A stretch of 63,607 nucleotides of DNA. It comes from an uncultured Bizionia sp. (GTDB lineage: Bacteria; Bacteroidota; Bacteroidia; Flavobacteriales; Flavobacteriaceae). How positions within the stretch are numbered: the stretch's first letter is position 1; every line of letters begins with the position of its first letter. The position numbers and the translations under genes are program-made. Positions 16,771 to 26,659 of this stretch are shown here, in pieces. The stretch lies in the NCBI GenBank assembly GCA_947496215.1, contig CANMCF010000026.1, positions 1 through 63,607 on the forward strand, in the 5' to 3' direction. The notes beneath the pieces were generated by a model, which saw only the letters and a list, made by a program, of their open reading frames with translations, had not been told where the DNA came from and did not search any database.

Positions 16771-19700
16771 TTAATGAATTGCTTGTTTGTAAATGATGCC
16801 ATTGTTTTCCATGGTTATTTTTAGCAATAGCATTCTGTTGGCTTTTTGAATGCCTTCTAGAGGGATTTCTTTGGTGTTTATTTCCTTGTAATTTTGCAAC
16901 CTTCTTCCAAGTACGTCATAAACAGTGATTTCTTTCATGTTTTTTGAAGTGGATATGACATTCAAGGTCTCATTAGATATGACCTTTATGTTGTTTTCAT
17001 TTTCCGACACTTCATCGACAGACAGGGTTTGGTCTTTGTAGATCAATTCGAATCTGTCATCGAAAACGCCGACATCCGAATAAAAGATATATGGGGCGGA
17101 TTTCAAGTTGTGAGTAAAATTCAAGTCATTGTCTCTAATGAAAATGTCCTGATCGTCAAATAATTCATCGATATGGTCCAAGCCAATTCTATAGGAGTTG
17201 GCAATTGTGGCTTTGAAGCCCAATGGTACTACATCTGACTCTTCAAAAGGCAAGGGTCTTCCTTGTATGGCTAGGTTGCCTTCTGGAATGATTGAGTAGA
17301 AGGTTACGAAGTTTCCACTGTTGGACAATCCATCTAAACCTCTATCCCAACCATAGGTTGCGCCTTCGACGTAGCCAATTAGGACTTGGCTGAAAGCTTC
17401 TTCCTCATTGCTCAGATTCAACCAAATTCTATGCTTTTCAAAACCTGTATTCGTGGTTTTCAAGAATGTGCCATTGTCATTTTTTACCCGCATGGTATTG
17501 TCAAAGACTGCTGTGCCGTTGTTAAGCCCCAAAACATAGAATGACTGTCCGGAGGCAATGTACCTGGAAGGAGTCAGGCCTCCTGATGCAGCTGTGTTGG
17601 CTGTACCCAAAGAGTTTACCGTTGCATAGTCGCTTCCTGTGTAATTTGCTACATAGTCTGCATAGAATGGATCAGGGTTGGCTGTCGAAGGAGGTGTGTT
17701 GTGAGTCCAAAGATATATGGTGCCATCCAACAAAGGAGAATTTGTCGCATCATTTAGAAAACTCACTATGTCTATGGCTGAAGGATATGGGTTTCCTATG
17801 AAATGCCATTGGTCGTCATCAGGACCTACCGTCGTGTCTCCATACGTTGTGCCGACATCTGCATCGGTACCTATTACTATGGGAATGTTGATGTTCCCGT
17901 TGGCAGGAGTCCCTTCGAAGGTGCCCGTATACACTACTTTTGTTGCTGGATTGGTGCTAAATGTTTGTGGAGCTCTAATCGCATAACCTGTACCATTTAT
18001 CATATCCGTGGTAGTGGCATTTTCCAGAATCCAGTTCCCGTGTCCATTGGAAATGGTTGATTGCCAACTAAAAAACTTGTCCCCAAGCGTATTGGGCGAT
18101 AACTGCAATAGTTTGAAACCAGAAGCAGTGGTCATTGGAGAGCTCCAATAAGTGTAGTCATATCTATAAACAGGCTGTGTGTCCCTTTCTACCTTGACGA
18201 TGCCTGTATTTGCATCGTTGTTGATTTGAACTAGACTGGCACTGTCCCTGATGTTGAAAATACCGTTTGTGTCCACGGTGACCCAGTCGGAAACGATCAA
18301 GTTGTTTCCCGACTGCAATTCCAAATCACCAGTCGGTCTAACTGTAAGATTCTTTGCATAGGCTTCGTAGGCAGTACCGGAAATAATGGTTTGATTGGGA
18401 ATTATAACGCAATTGTCAGCAGTGGGAATTCCATTTGGCAACCAATTGGTCGGATCGTTCCAATCTGTGGAAGTTGTTCCATCCCAATACATTGTCCTGT
18501 TGTTTATGCTAATGTTGGCACTTACATCACAGCCATTGTCCAAAGTGGCAGTGGCAACAAAGGAGAAGGTGCTGGATTGCAATTGCGTGGTTGTTGGTTT
18601 GATGTATACCGTATTGACTTTTGTTCCTGTATAAGGGATTGTGGCTGCTGCATCCTCATAGGCATCAATTGAGGTGGAACTTGTCCATGTGAAAGAAGAG
18701 AGGACAGGTCTGGATCCGTACAGCTCAATGTTGTCCACGGCAACTCCGTCACACCAATAGTCGGCAAGGTACCGTATTCTAACTTTTAAATTGGTTTCGT
18801 TTACATAGGCGCTCAAGTCGAAGGAGACATTGCTCATGTTTGTGCCATAACCTATATCATCATCATATGTATGGAACGTCGTCCATGATGTTCCTCCATC
18901 TGTCGAGACTTCTATGTTCACATCTTCAGGAATAGTGGGAGTGAACAAGTAACGAGAAAAATAGATGTCGAAACTCAGAGTCAAATCGGTAAAGGTAGAG
19001 GAGTCCAATGTTGCAGATTCCAATGCGTTTTCCGTAATGTTCGATGTCCCGGTATCGGATGTGGCCATTGCAAATTTATTGGTGCCAAAGCCAGAGGATA
19101 TGGCAGGAAACCAAACTTGTTCCGAAGGGATGAAGGTGCTTGTTCGTTGTTGCCACATGGTTATGGCGCTTTCTCCAACACTATGGTCACGTATGTTGTT
19201 GTTCGTCATTGCGCCTAGTCCAGAACCTTCGAAGTCCTCATCGATAAGATAGGCAATCTCATTGGCACTGGTCGCAGAAATTTGAATGATGTCATCTTCT
19301 CCACAAACTTCAGGAACAGACGGAGAAAAACTTAAAGTGGTAATGTGTTTTATGGTCGCGGTAAGTTTTGTTCTTACCAAAGATTCACAAGATCCATTGT
19401 CTGCAGTTACATAATAATCTGTCGTGGTGCTGATGTCGGGAGTGATCCAATTTCCGTTGGAAGTGGTAGCTAGTGGAGTCACTGCAACATCACTATCATA
19501 CCAGTTGTACTTTATCGTACCCGAACTTCCTGTTACGGATAGATTTACTGTACCAGAGCCACAATTGGATCCTTCGGTTATGGAATCTATGGTTGCCCCA
19601 CAACTTTGGATTACAGTAAAGGTATAATCTTCGGTTTCTCCATATTCAGTGAAAGTTCCGTTGGTGTTGAAGTCCTCGCAGGAGTCGAAATCGTAGGAGT

Positions 19701-22185
19701 AGGATTCAGTAGGGCCGTCATAGCTGTTGTATAGCTTTATGCGCATTCTATAATCCCCAAGGGCTTGGTTTGGAGGGATGATGAAACCAAAGGTCGTACT
19801 GGAAGTCGCAATGGACCCTGTGTCATATACGAGCTCGGAGGCTGTCTCCTCGAAAAGACCATCCAGATCCCAGTCCACCCATACTTTTATATGTCCTCTG
19901 GAATTATTCGACTCCAAGAATACGTTTATTCCTTCTCCTTGGGCCTGTATGCTGTTCGTCAAACCTGTCCAATCCTGATATCCAACTGTCGCAACGGACG
20001 AATAGCTGTTGTTGAGGTTGGTGACATCGTTCAAGGTACCTATGAACTCCACGTCGTCTATGTATAGGAAGGTCTCGTCGCTCGTGGATGCTGGTTCGCA
20101 ATATGTGGCTATGGAGGAAGTGGTGGCATTGCCAGTCAATGGAGCTGTCGTAAAGTATAATGGGCCACCGGTGCATCCCAAGTTGTTGTAGGAGAAGACG
20201 AAAAAGTAGTAAGTGGTCGTTATGCTTAGTCCTGAAGCGGAAAAATTGACATTGTTGTCGTTGTCCACTACCGTGTTGCCTGCTCCAACCGTATCACCGA
20301 TGTTATATGACGTCGTGTTGTTGGGAGTTGGTGTTGTTCCTGTGGTATTCATAACCACTAGGTAATTGTCCGGTGCCGGGGACGCAGCTGTAAAACTACC
20401 AGCTACGGTACTACTTGTGACAGATCCAAAGGTCAAGATCGTGGCTTGCGCCGTAGGAGTAGTACATGCTGGAGGTGTCCCAACTACAAGAGTATAATCT
20501 TCTGTTTCCCCTCGATCGGAAACATAGGTACAGGAATTCGGGTTGGTGGTAAAGTAGTCGATAAGAACACGCATTCTATAATTACCCGGAGCTGTAGTTC
20601 CTGGAAGGGCAAAGCTTCCTGTGATTCCCGTGACATAGGCTCCGGATCCGAATACTTGTTCTCCAGGGTCATCAAAGTCAAAATCGTTGTTGTAGTCGAT
20701 CCATATGTTTGCTCCAAAGTCACCAGCACCCCCGCCTATGAAGGTACCGCTAAAGTTGACGGTGCCTCCTGCGGTTTGCGTAACCGTTTGTCCTGTGAAA
20801 TCGCCATAACCAGCTACAGAATAACCTGATCCGTTGTTTGTTATGTTGGTCGTGCCTCCAGTTGTGCTAAAGTCATTTATGTAAAAATTGGAATCTGTGG
20901 ATGCTGGCACGCAGTAACTAGGTACCGTAGTCGTAGCACTCCCAGTTAAGGGGCTTGTCGTATTGTATGCAGGTCCTCCTGTACAAGAAGTACCATTGTA
21001 CGAGTATATGAAAAAGTAATAGGTCGTTGTCGAACTGAGACCTGAAGCTGTAAATGTCAAATTTGAATCGTTGTCCACGACGGTATTTCCAGCTCCAATG
21101 GTGTCTCCTATGTTGTATGTGGTCGTGTCTACTGGAGAAGGGGGGATGTTAGTAGTGTTGACCACTACAAGATAATTGTCTGAATTAGGTGAGGCAGAAT
21201 TGAAACTACCACTAATGATGCTACCAGTTATTGTTCCAAATGACAAAGAGGTTGGTTGTGCTGTTGGAGTCGAACAGGCTGGTGGTGGTTCCGTCGCACA
21301 AATGTCGAAGGTACCATTGTTGTCATTTCCATATTCGAAGAAACGAATGTATAGGGTATTTCCAGGTGTTTGTCCTGTCAATGAAAGATAGGGCATCAAA
21401 CCGTTTGCACTTGAGTTGTCATCGCAGGCCACCAGAGCCAACGACCCACAACTTCCAGAATAGACAGCCATACCGCCATCTGTTAAGACACCGGTGTTGG
21501 TATCGATCTCCAAACTGCCAGCAGCAGGTACGACCACGGAAAACCAAACGTCGCCGCCAGTATAGCTCGAACATCCAGGTGCTGGTGTCTCACCGCTATC
21601 TGTAGCATTGGCATTGGTGTAGGTTGCAAAGTTACAACTTGCATTTGTGGTCAAGGCGATGGCATTGGCACAGTCATTGTTGCTTGGAGGAGGAGGGGCA
21701 GTTGTATAGGTTACTACGATGTCTCCATTCAAGTTGTTTGTGGTGGCGCAATCGTATCTGTTCAAATGTATTCTGTAGTCCCCAGTCGTTGAAGGCGTGA
21801 AGTCTATGGATGCAGCACTTCCAGAACAGGAAGGTCCATTGTCATCATTGAAGGCTACTGAAGTTCCTCCTGAATCTCTAATGGTCATTTGGGTGTCGAA
21901 CCCGGAGCCGCAGTTGGAAATGCTATAGGTGGCACCAGCAATCATGTTGGTGACTAGGAAATTTCTTCTTCCTCCTTGATTGTTGGGAGGTGTACAGGTT
22001 ATACTTGTACTTAGGACTGTTGGAGCGGCAGTGGTGCATGCATTGTTGGCAATACCAGCACATTGTGCATAACCATGAAGAGGCAGTAGGAACAAGGTAA
22101 ATAAATATGTAAAGTGCTTATGCGTTTTAAGTGTCTTGTAAATGAAATTAATTACATTTGGAACTGAGAGTAGGTTTCTATTCAT
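16771..22185 (-). CDS. Giant T9SS-secreted GEVED-domain protein
   Basis: The 1804-residue surface or extracellular protein begins with a long signal sequence (about 1-41, ending HGYAQ). It has two early beta-sandwich regions, the second (about 170-305) of the NDCANAIALT...GGDVWFSV type. Two similar FnIII-like segments (SFGTITGSIISGSF and LTFGSVTSSTVAGSF, both with DNYLVV.NTT) precede two GEVED domains. These end GETEDYTLVV (about residue 565) and GETEDYTFTV (about 855), each with the IWIDYNNDFDFDD or KVWVDWDLDGLFE metal-site-like loop. A DYTYWSSPM module and the following segment are shared with the protein at 2893-7881. A T9SS sorting domain ends the chain (about 1730-1804). Probable role: adhesion or polymer binding. 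Confidence 0.75.
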   Translation of the reverse strand: MNRNLLSVPNVINFIYKTLKTHKHFTYLFTLFLLPLHGYAQCAGIANNACTTAAPTVLSTSITCTPPNNQGGRRNFLVTNMIAGATYSISNCGSGFDTQMTIRDSGGTSVAFNDDNGPSCSGSAASIDFTPSTTGDYRIHLNRYDCATTNNLNGDIVVTYTTAPPPPSNNDCANAIALTTNASCNFATYTNANATDSGETPAPGCSSYTGGDVWFSVVVPAAGSLEIDTNTGVLTDGGMAVYSGSCGSLALVACDDNSSANGLMPYLSLTGQTPGNTLYIRFFEYGNDNNGTFDICATEPPPACSTPTAQPTSLSFGTITGSIISGSFNSASPNSDNYLVVVNTTNIPPSPVDTTTYNIGDTIGAGNTVVDNDSNLTFTASGLSSTTTYYFFIYSYNGTSCTGGPAYNTTSPLTGSATTTVPSYCVPASTDSNFYINDFSTTGGTTNITNNGSGYSVAGYGDFTGQTVTQTAGGTVNFSGTFIGGGAGDFGANIWIDYNNDFDFDDPGEQVFGSGAYVTGITGSFALPGTTAPGNYRMRVLIDYFTTNPNSCTYVSDRGETEDYTLVVGTPPACTTPTAQATILTFGSVTSSTVAGSFTAASPAPDNYLVVMNTTGTTPTPNNTTSYNIGDTVGAGNTVVDNDNNVNFSASGLSITTTYYFFVFSYNNLGCTGGPLYFTTAPLTGNATTSSIATYCEPASTSDETFLYIDDVEFIGTLNDVTNLNNSYSSVATVGYQDWTGLTNSIQAQGEGINVFLESNNSRGHIKVWVDWDLDGLFEETASELVYDTGSIATSSTTFGFIIPPNQALGDYRMRIKLYNSYDGPTESYSYDFDSCEDFNTNGTFTEYGETEDYTFTVIQSCGATIDSITEGSNCGSGTVNLSVTGSSGTIKYNWYDSDVAVTPLATTSNGNWITPDISTTTDYYVTADNGSCESLVRTKLTATIKHITTLSFSPSVPEVCGEDDIIQISATSANEIAYLIDEDFEGSGLGAMTNNNIRDHSVGESAITMWQQRTSTFIPSEQVWFPAISSGFGTNKFAMATSDTGTSNITENALESATLDSSTFTDLTLSFDIYFSRYLFTPTIPEDVNIEVSTDGGTSWTTFHTYDDDIGYGTNMSNVSFDLSAYVNETNLKVRIRYLADYWCDGVAVDNIELYGSRPVLSSFTWTSSTSIDAYEDAAATIPYTGTKVNTVYIKPTTTQLQSSTFSFVATATLDNGCDVSANISINNRTMYWDGTTSTDWNDPTNWLPNGIPTADNCVIIPNQTIISGTAYEAYAKNLTVRPTGDLELQSGNNLIVSDWVTVDTNGIFNIRDSASLVQINNDANTGIVKVERDTQPVYRYDYTYWSSPMTTASGFKLLQLSPNTLGDKFFSWQSTISNGHGNWILENATTTDMINGTGYAIRAPQTFSTNPATKVVYTGTFEGTPANGNINIPIVIGTDADVGTTYGDTTVGPDDDQWHFIGNPYPSAIDIVSFLNDATNSPLLDGTIYLWTHNTPPSTANPDPFYADYVANYTGSDYATVNSLGTANTAASGGLTPSRYIASGQSFYVLGLNNGTAVFDNTMRVKNDNGTFLKTTNTGFEKHRIWLNLSNEEEAFSQVLIGYVEGATYGWDRGLDGLSNSGNFVTFYSIIPEGNLAIQGRPLPFEESDVVPLGFKATIANSYRIGLDHIDELFDDQDIFIRDNDLNFTHNLKSAPYIFYSDVGVFDDRFELIYKDQTLSVDEVSENENNIKVISNETLNVISTSKNMKEITVYDVLGRRLQNYKEINTKEIPLEGIQKANRMLLLKITMENNGIIYKQAIH

Positions 22186-22371
22186 AATCGGGGTAGTTTG
22201 AAATTTAACAATCCATAGTTTATTATGAAATTGTTATAAAGGTTAAAAATTAACAAACGACGATTAACCCGGGAGCAATCAGATAAGTAAGTCTGAATAG
22301 GTATTTAATCTTGGAGCATTTAAAAGGTAATTAAAAAAAGTGATCAAAACAGTTAAATGTCTTTGAAATAC

Positions 22372-22449
22372 TTATTTAATCGATGAAATGTATATAAAAA
22401 AAACAAAAAAAACAATTTTAAATCTATAAAACGTTTATTTAATCGATGA
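22372..22449 (+). repeat. 15-bp direct repeat at a gene start
   Basis: TTATTTAATCGATGA occurs at 22372-22386 and 22435-22449. The second copy contains the start codon of the following gene. The first copy opens a four-codon frame (ATG AAA TGT ATA TAA). Confidence 0.7.
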
Positions 22450-23381
22450 GAAGCGCAATTGATGTTCTTTTTGAAGTGAGTAAATCTTTGAATGTAACTG
22501 TTAATCTGGGTGTTAGTGATTTTTTGTCTTTGGAAGTGAAGCGAGAAGATTTAATTCATTCTATTGTTTCTGGAAACAAATATCGAAAATTAAAATACAA
22601 TGTTTTATCTGCCAAGGAAGGAGGGTATGATACCTTGCTGACATTTGGAGGTGCTTTTTCCAATCATATTGCTGCTGTTTCGGCTGTCGGAAATATATGT
22701 GGTTTGAAAACGATAGGGGTCATACGAGGAGAGGAACTAGCTGATAAGATAGGAGGAAATCCTACATTGTTACAAGCCAAAGAGAATGGAATGACATTCA
22801 AGTTTGTGAGTAGGAGTGATTATAGGCGAAAAGCAGAGGATTCTTTTCTCAAGGCCTTGAAAACCGAATTTGGAAATTTCTACAAGATACCTGAAGGAGG
22901 AACAAATGATATGGCGGTAAAAGGGTGTGAGGAGATATTGACAGAGGAAGATAAAGAATTCGATTATGTCTGTGCGCCAGTAGGTACAGGAGGCACGCTT
23001 TCTGGTTTGATAAACAGTTCAAGGCCAAATCAGAAGATTTTGGGATTTTCAGCTTTGAAGGGAGGTTTTTTATACGAAGATATTAGTAAGTTTGCAAAGC
23101 AGGAGAATTGGGAATTGATAAATGATTATCATTTTGGAGGCTACGCAAAAATAAATACCGAGTTGGTAACGTTTCTCAATGCGTTCCATACCGTTCACGG
23201 CATTCCCTTGGACCCTATCTATACCGGGAAAATGGTATATGGGATAATGGACATGATCAAGCAAGGTTATTTCCCTGAAAATTCCAGAATATTGGTTATT
23301 CATACAGGAGGATTGCAAGGAATAGAAGGAATGAACAAGATATTGAAACAAAAAGGAATACCATTAATACAATATAGTTAA
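22446..23381 (+). CDS. PLP-dependent D-cysteine desulfhydrase / ACC deaminase family enzyme
   Basis: This 311-residue enzyme is a fold-type II PLP enzyme. The cofactor lysine is K45 in SGNKYRKLKYN, followed by TFGGAFSNHIAA (substrate and PLP ring contacts) and the phosphate loop VGTGGTLSG. Members deaminate 1-aminocyclopropane-1-carboxylate or break down D-cysteine to pyruvate, H2S and ammonia. In flavobacteria without an ethylene link, D-cysteine desulfhydrase is the likelier role. Sequence alone does not separate the two. The stop codon overlaps the next start by one base (TAATG), so it is translationally linked to the glucosaminidase gene. Confidence 0.85.
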   Translation: MRSAIDVLFEVSKSLNVTVNLGVSDFLSLEVKREDLIHSIVSGNKYRKLKYNVLSAKEGGYDTLLTFGGAFSNHIAAVSAVGNICGLKTIGVIRGEELADKIGGNPTLLQAKENGMTFKFVSRSDYRRKAEDSFLKALKTEFGNFYKIPEGGTNDMAVKGCEEILTEEDKEFDYVCAPVGTGGTLSGLINSSRPNQKILGFSALKGGFLYEDISKFAKQENWELINDYHFGGYAKINTELVTFLNAFHTVHGIPLDPIYTGKMVYGIMDMIKQGYFPENSRILVIHTGGLQGIEGMNKILKQKGIPLIQYS

Positions 23382-24184
23382 TGAAACAGTTATTTATTAT
23401 TTTAGGTTTGGCGATGTTGGTGTCCAGTTGTGGATCACAGCGAAAAGTGACAACGACGAAATCAAACAAGAAAGCCGTTAGAGTCGTAAAAAACAAACCA
23501 AGGACAAAGGAGGGAACCAAGCCAAAGGTAGAAATGGTGATAAAGGATACTCCAGAGGTGTATGCTAGTCCTACCGAGGAATACATAGCCATTTATAGTG
23601 ATATCGCACAAGACGAAATGCGTAATTACGGAGTGCCTGCAAGCATAACCTTGGCTCAAGGCATCTTGGAATCAGGTTCAGGTAAAGGACGCTTGTCTGT
23701 TAAGGCTAACAATCATTTTGGGATTAAATGCCATAAGGGATGGACTGGTGGACGTATTTACCACGATGATGACAAGGATCAAGAATGTTTCAGAAAATAC
23801 AAGAATTCTAAATATTCCTTTAGAGACCACTCACTTTTTTTAAAGGAACGCAAGCGATATTCGAAACTGTTCAAGTTAAAAAAGGATGACTATAAAAATT
23901 GGGCGAAAGAGTTGAGAGCTGCAGGGTATGCAACAGATAGAAAATACCCTCAGAAATTGATAAGCCTAATTGAAAGGTATCAATTGGATCGTTTCGATGC
24001 TGAGGTTCTCGGAAAGGATACAGGAGTGAATGAGAAGCATACCGTCGTTAAAGGAGATACATTGTATTCTTTGTCTAGACGTTACAGCCTTTCAGTTCAG
24101 GAACTCAAAGATTTAAATAGTTTAGAGAACAACGATTTATTCGAAGGGCAAATGTTGTTCGTCAAGCCCTTGCCAAAAGATTAA
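23381..24184 (+). CDS. Glucosaminidase lipoprotein with LysM domain
   Basis: This is a 267-residue lipoprotein with its lipobox at C17 (LVSSCGSQ). A basic linker leads to a glucosaminidase domain (about 75-210) with the signature SITLAQGILESGSGKGRL, whose glutamate is the expected catalytic acid, then NNHFGIKCHKGW and a late AGYATDRKYP. One LysM domain (about 220-262, HTVVKGDTLYSLSRRY) gives peptidoglycan binding. The enzyme should cleave N-acetylglucosaminyl bonds of peptidoglycan from the periplasmic side of the outer membrane, in growth or separation. It sits in a three-gene run with the PLP enzyme and hemL. Confidence 0.9.
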   Translation: MKQLFIILGLAMLVSSCGSQRKVTTTKSNKKAVRVVKNKPRTKEGTKPKVEMVIKDTPEVYASPTEEYIAIYSDIAQDEMRNYGVPASITLAQGILESGSGKGRLSVKANNHFGIKCHKGWTGGRIYHDDDKDQECFRKYKNSKYSFRDHSLFLKERKRYSKLFKLKKDDYKNWAKELRAAGYATDRKYPQKLISLIERYQLDRFDAEVLGKDTGVNEKHTVVKGDTLYSLSRRYSLSVQELKDLNSLENNDLFEGQMLFVKPLPKD

Positions 24185-24193
24185 TTGCAATAT

Positions 24194-25477
24194 ATGATTT
24201 ATAAACGTAGTAGTGAATTGTTCGCGCAAGCAGAACAAGTTATACCTGGTGGTGTGAATTCCCCAGTAAGAGCCTTCAAGGCGGTTGGAGGAACCCCAAT
24301 TTTTGTTAAAGAAGCCAAAGGAGCCTATTTGTATGATGAAGATGGTAACCAATTGATAGATTACATCAATTCTTGGGGACCGATGATCTTGGGGCATGCA
24401 TACGAACCTGTGGTTTCTGCAGTCATAGAAAAAGCCAAGAAAGGGACATCCTTTGGCATGCCCACGGAAATAGAAACTAAGATAGCGGAGTTGGCGGTGT
24501 CCATGGTTCCGAACATAGACAAGATAAGATTTGTCAATTCTGGGACAGAGGCTTGCATGAGTGCGGTGCGTCTGGCAAGAGGATTCACAGGGAAAGACAA
24601 AATAATAAAATTTGCAGGTTGCTATCATGGGCACAGTGATTCGTTTTTAATACAAGCTGGGAGTGGAGCAATAACATTTGGTACTCCAAATAGTCCAGGT
24701 GTGACTGGAGGAACTGCAAAGGATACACTTTTGGCACGATATAACGATCTGTCCAATGTAGCCGAGTTAATCGAAGCTAATATCAATGAAATCGCTTGCA
24801 TCATAATAGAGCCAGTTGCTGGAAATATGGGGTGTATCCCACCTAAGGAAGGTTTCTTGCAAGGCTTACGTGACTTATGCGATGAGAATGGAATTTTATT
24901 GATATTCGATGAGGTGATGACAGGTTTCCGTTTGGCTAAAGGAGGAGCTCAAGAGTTATATGGTGTAGATGCAGACATAGTTTGCTTTGGAAAGGTAATT
25001 GGAGGAGGACTGCCTGTTGGAGCTTTTGCGGCGAGAAAAGAAATAATGAATTGTTTGGCTCCTCTGGGGCCAGTATATCAAGCTGGGACATTGAGTGGAA
25101 ACCCATTGGCAATGGCAGCAGGCTTGGCAATGTTGACTACTTTAAATGATGATGCAGATGTATTTGTACGTTTGGCGAAGAAAACAGAATACTTGCACAA
25201 GGGATTGTCCGAGGTTTTGATGAAACATGACATCGTTCACACCATAAATAGAGTAGGGTCAATGATTTCTGTGCATTTTGATGAAGCTGAGGTCGTAGAT
25301 TTTGAAACCGCAGCAAATGGAAACAATGAGATATTCAAAACCTTTTTTCACGAGATGTTGAAAAAGGGAATTTATATTGCTCCTAGTGCCTTCGAAACTT
25401 GGTTTATAGCAGATGCTTTGACTTATGAGGATTTGGACAGGACGATAGAAGCTTGCAACTCCGTTTTCACCAAATAG
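24194..25477 (+). CDS. hemL: Glutamate-1-semialdehyde 2,1-aminomutase
   Basis: The enzyme turns glutamate-1-semialdehyde into 5-aminolevulinate, the last step of the C5 route to haem, in the cytoplasm. It has 427 residues and the family landmarks [49 protein letters not shown], an FDEVMTGFR metal/PLP ring motif and the Schiff-base lysine K267 in [11 protein letters not shown]. The start is set at ATG 24194; three codons upstream only a TTG is available. The gene follows the LysM lipoprotein by 9 nt and ends the transcription unit at a very strong palindromic terminator. Confidence 0.97.
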   Translation: MIYKRSSELFAQAEQVIPGGVNSPVRAFKAVGGTPIFVKEAKGAYLYDEDGNQLIDYINSWGPMILGHAYEPVVSAVIEKAKKGTSFGMPTEIETKIAELAVSMVPNIDKIRFVNSGTEACMSAVRLARGFTGKDKIIKFAGCYHGHSDSFLIQAGSGAITFGTPNSPGVTGGTAKDTLLARYNDLSNVAELIEANINEIACIIIEPVAGNMGCIPPKEGFLQGLRDLCDENGILLIFDEVMTGFRLAKGGAQELYGVDADIVCFGKVIGGGLPVGAFAARKEIMNCLAPLGPVYQAGTLSGNPLAMAAGLAMLTTLNDDADVFVRLAKKTEYLHKGLSEVLMKHDIVHTINRVGSMISVHFDEAEVVDFETAANGNNEIFKTFFHEMLKKGIYIAPSAFETWFIADALTYEDLDRTIEACNSVFTK

Positions 25478-25485
25478 GAGAAAAG

Positions 25486-25537
25486 ATATTAAAAAGAAAA
25501 GCGATCATTCTAGAATGATCGCTTTTCTTTTTAATAT
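25486..25537. terminator. Perfect 52-bp palindromic bidirectional terminator
   Basis: The arms 25486-25511 and 25512-25537 are exact reverse complements over 26 bp each, centred on TCT/AGA. The GC-rich core GCGATC is flanked by A- and T-rich ends. It lies 8 nt after hemL and 10 nt from the end of the convergent gene, so it can terminate both. Confidence 0.9.
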
Positions 25538-25547
25538 GTATAAATGT

Positions 25548-25958
25548 TTATTTTCTTTTTGGAGGTGTATTGCTGGTACGCCCTTGAGTCGTGTTGCTTG
25601 AAGCTTTTGACCCTGGTTGACCTGTAGCTACCAAGTATCTGTTGTATAGTTCCTTGTCGTTTAATGCAGTCTTGATCATTTTGGAAAGACGTTCTTGAAT
25701 TAAAGCCTGATTTTTATTGTATTCTTCGGATCCAGCCTTGTTTGTCTTTTCAATGGTGTTCTGTTTGTCTACAAACTCCTTGTAAGCTTCGTACACTTGT
25801 GACAACACATCATTGTCGAATTTTAATAACTGTTGCAATTTTTTTGCTGAGGCTTCTGCTCTCTTGTTTATTTCAGTTTTGCTTTGGGCTGAAATTGTTT
25901 GTGTTCCCAAGACCATTACAAAGGCAAAAAGACATAAAGTAATTATTTTTTTCATCAT
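25548..25958 (-). CDS. Small exported alpha-helical protein
   Basis: This 136-residue protein has a signal peptide (about 1-24, ending SAQ) and a charged helical core. The tail is Ser/Thr/Pro/Lys-rich and ends TPPKRK. There is no enzyme motif. The segment KLQQLLKFDNDVLSQVYEAY followed by KMIKTALNDKELYNRYL recalls the small periplasmic Spy/CpxP-like or LTXXQ-type proteins of Bacteroidota, but the match is loose. Two ATG codons lie side by side at the start. It is transcribed toward hemL and separated from the next exported gene by its own terminator. Confidence 0.6.
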   Translation of the reverse strand: MMKKIITLCLFAFVMVLGTQTISAQSKTEINKRAEASAKKLQQLLKFDNDVLSQVYEAYKEFVDKQNTIEKTNKAGSEEYNKNQALIQERLSKMIKTALNDKELYNRYLVATGQPGSKASSNTTQGRTSNTPPKRK

Positions 25959-26016
25959 TTTAGATAATTAGGCATTAATTACCCAAAGTAAAGCTATTTA
26001 CATAAAATTAACAAAT

Positions 26017-26053
26017 AAAAAAGGCGTCGATTATATAATCAGCACCTTTTTTT
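26017..26053 (-). terminator. Terminator between two exported-protein genes
   Basis: An A-run/T-run pair encloses an imperfect stem whose core GATTAT/ATAATC is perfect. It lies about 45 nt past the stop of the upstream minus gene. Confidence 0.6.
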
Positions 26054-26097
26054 GCTTAAAACCAATTCGTATTTAATTATTTCTAATGATGATATTT

Positions 26098-26580
26098 TTA
26101 ATTCTTTTTTTCTCTTCTGTCGTGCTTCCTGTGTTTTTTACCTTGCATTTTTCTTTTTTTCATATGCATGTCTTTCTTGGCTTGCATTTTTTTCCATTTT
26201 TCAAATTGATCGGCATTGAGAATGGACTTCATTTCCTTCTTTTTTGCAATTTGCTTGTCCAACCTCTCATTCTTCATTTTTATGAGTTCCTCTTGAGAAC
26301 GTTTTTTTGTTTCTTGTCTTTCTTTCGCTCTTTTTTCCATTTTAGCCTTTCTGACTTTTGCATCTCTAAGGTTTAACTCTCCTATTTTTTTTTGTTGAGC
26401 TTCTGTCAAGTCCAAGTGCAAGGTCATTTTCTTTGTTTGCAGTTGAGCCATGTCTTCTGCACTTATGTTCTTCATCTTTTCAACTCTTTCCTTTCTTAAG
26501 TCTTTGCGGTCTTCTTTTTTGTCTTGAGCTGTGATTTGAAGGGAGATCAATGCGATTGCAAGTATTGCCAATTTTTTCAT
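26098..26580 (-). CDS. Exported Lys-rich Spy/CpxP-like helical protein
   Basis: This 160-residue protein has a signal peptide (about 1-19, ending ITAQ). The body is highly charged and almost wholly helical. LHLDLTEAQQKKIGEL (about 53-68) and SILNADQFEKWKKMQ (about 118-132) look like two LTxxQ-type motifs, as in the Spy/CpxP family of periplasmic chaperone-like stress proteins. The C-terminus is strongly basic (KRKMQGKKHRKHDRREKKN). The likely place is the periplasm. The Spy-like assignment is by motif and composition only. Confidence 0.65.
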   Translation of the reverse strand: MKKLAILAIALISLQITAQDKKEDRKDLRKERVEKMKNISAEDMAQLQTKKMTLHLDLTEAQQKKIGELNLRDAKVRKAKMEKRAKERQETKKRSQEELIKMKNERLDKQIAKKKEMKSILNADQFEKWKKMQAKKDMHMKKRKMQGKKHRKHDRREKKN

Positions 26581-26659
26581 TTTAATTTGTTTTAGATGTT
26601 ATTTGATTCTAAGACCGTTGCATTTAAAAAAGGTTTAAAGTCAATTTGTTTTTTAACGA

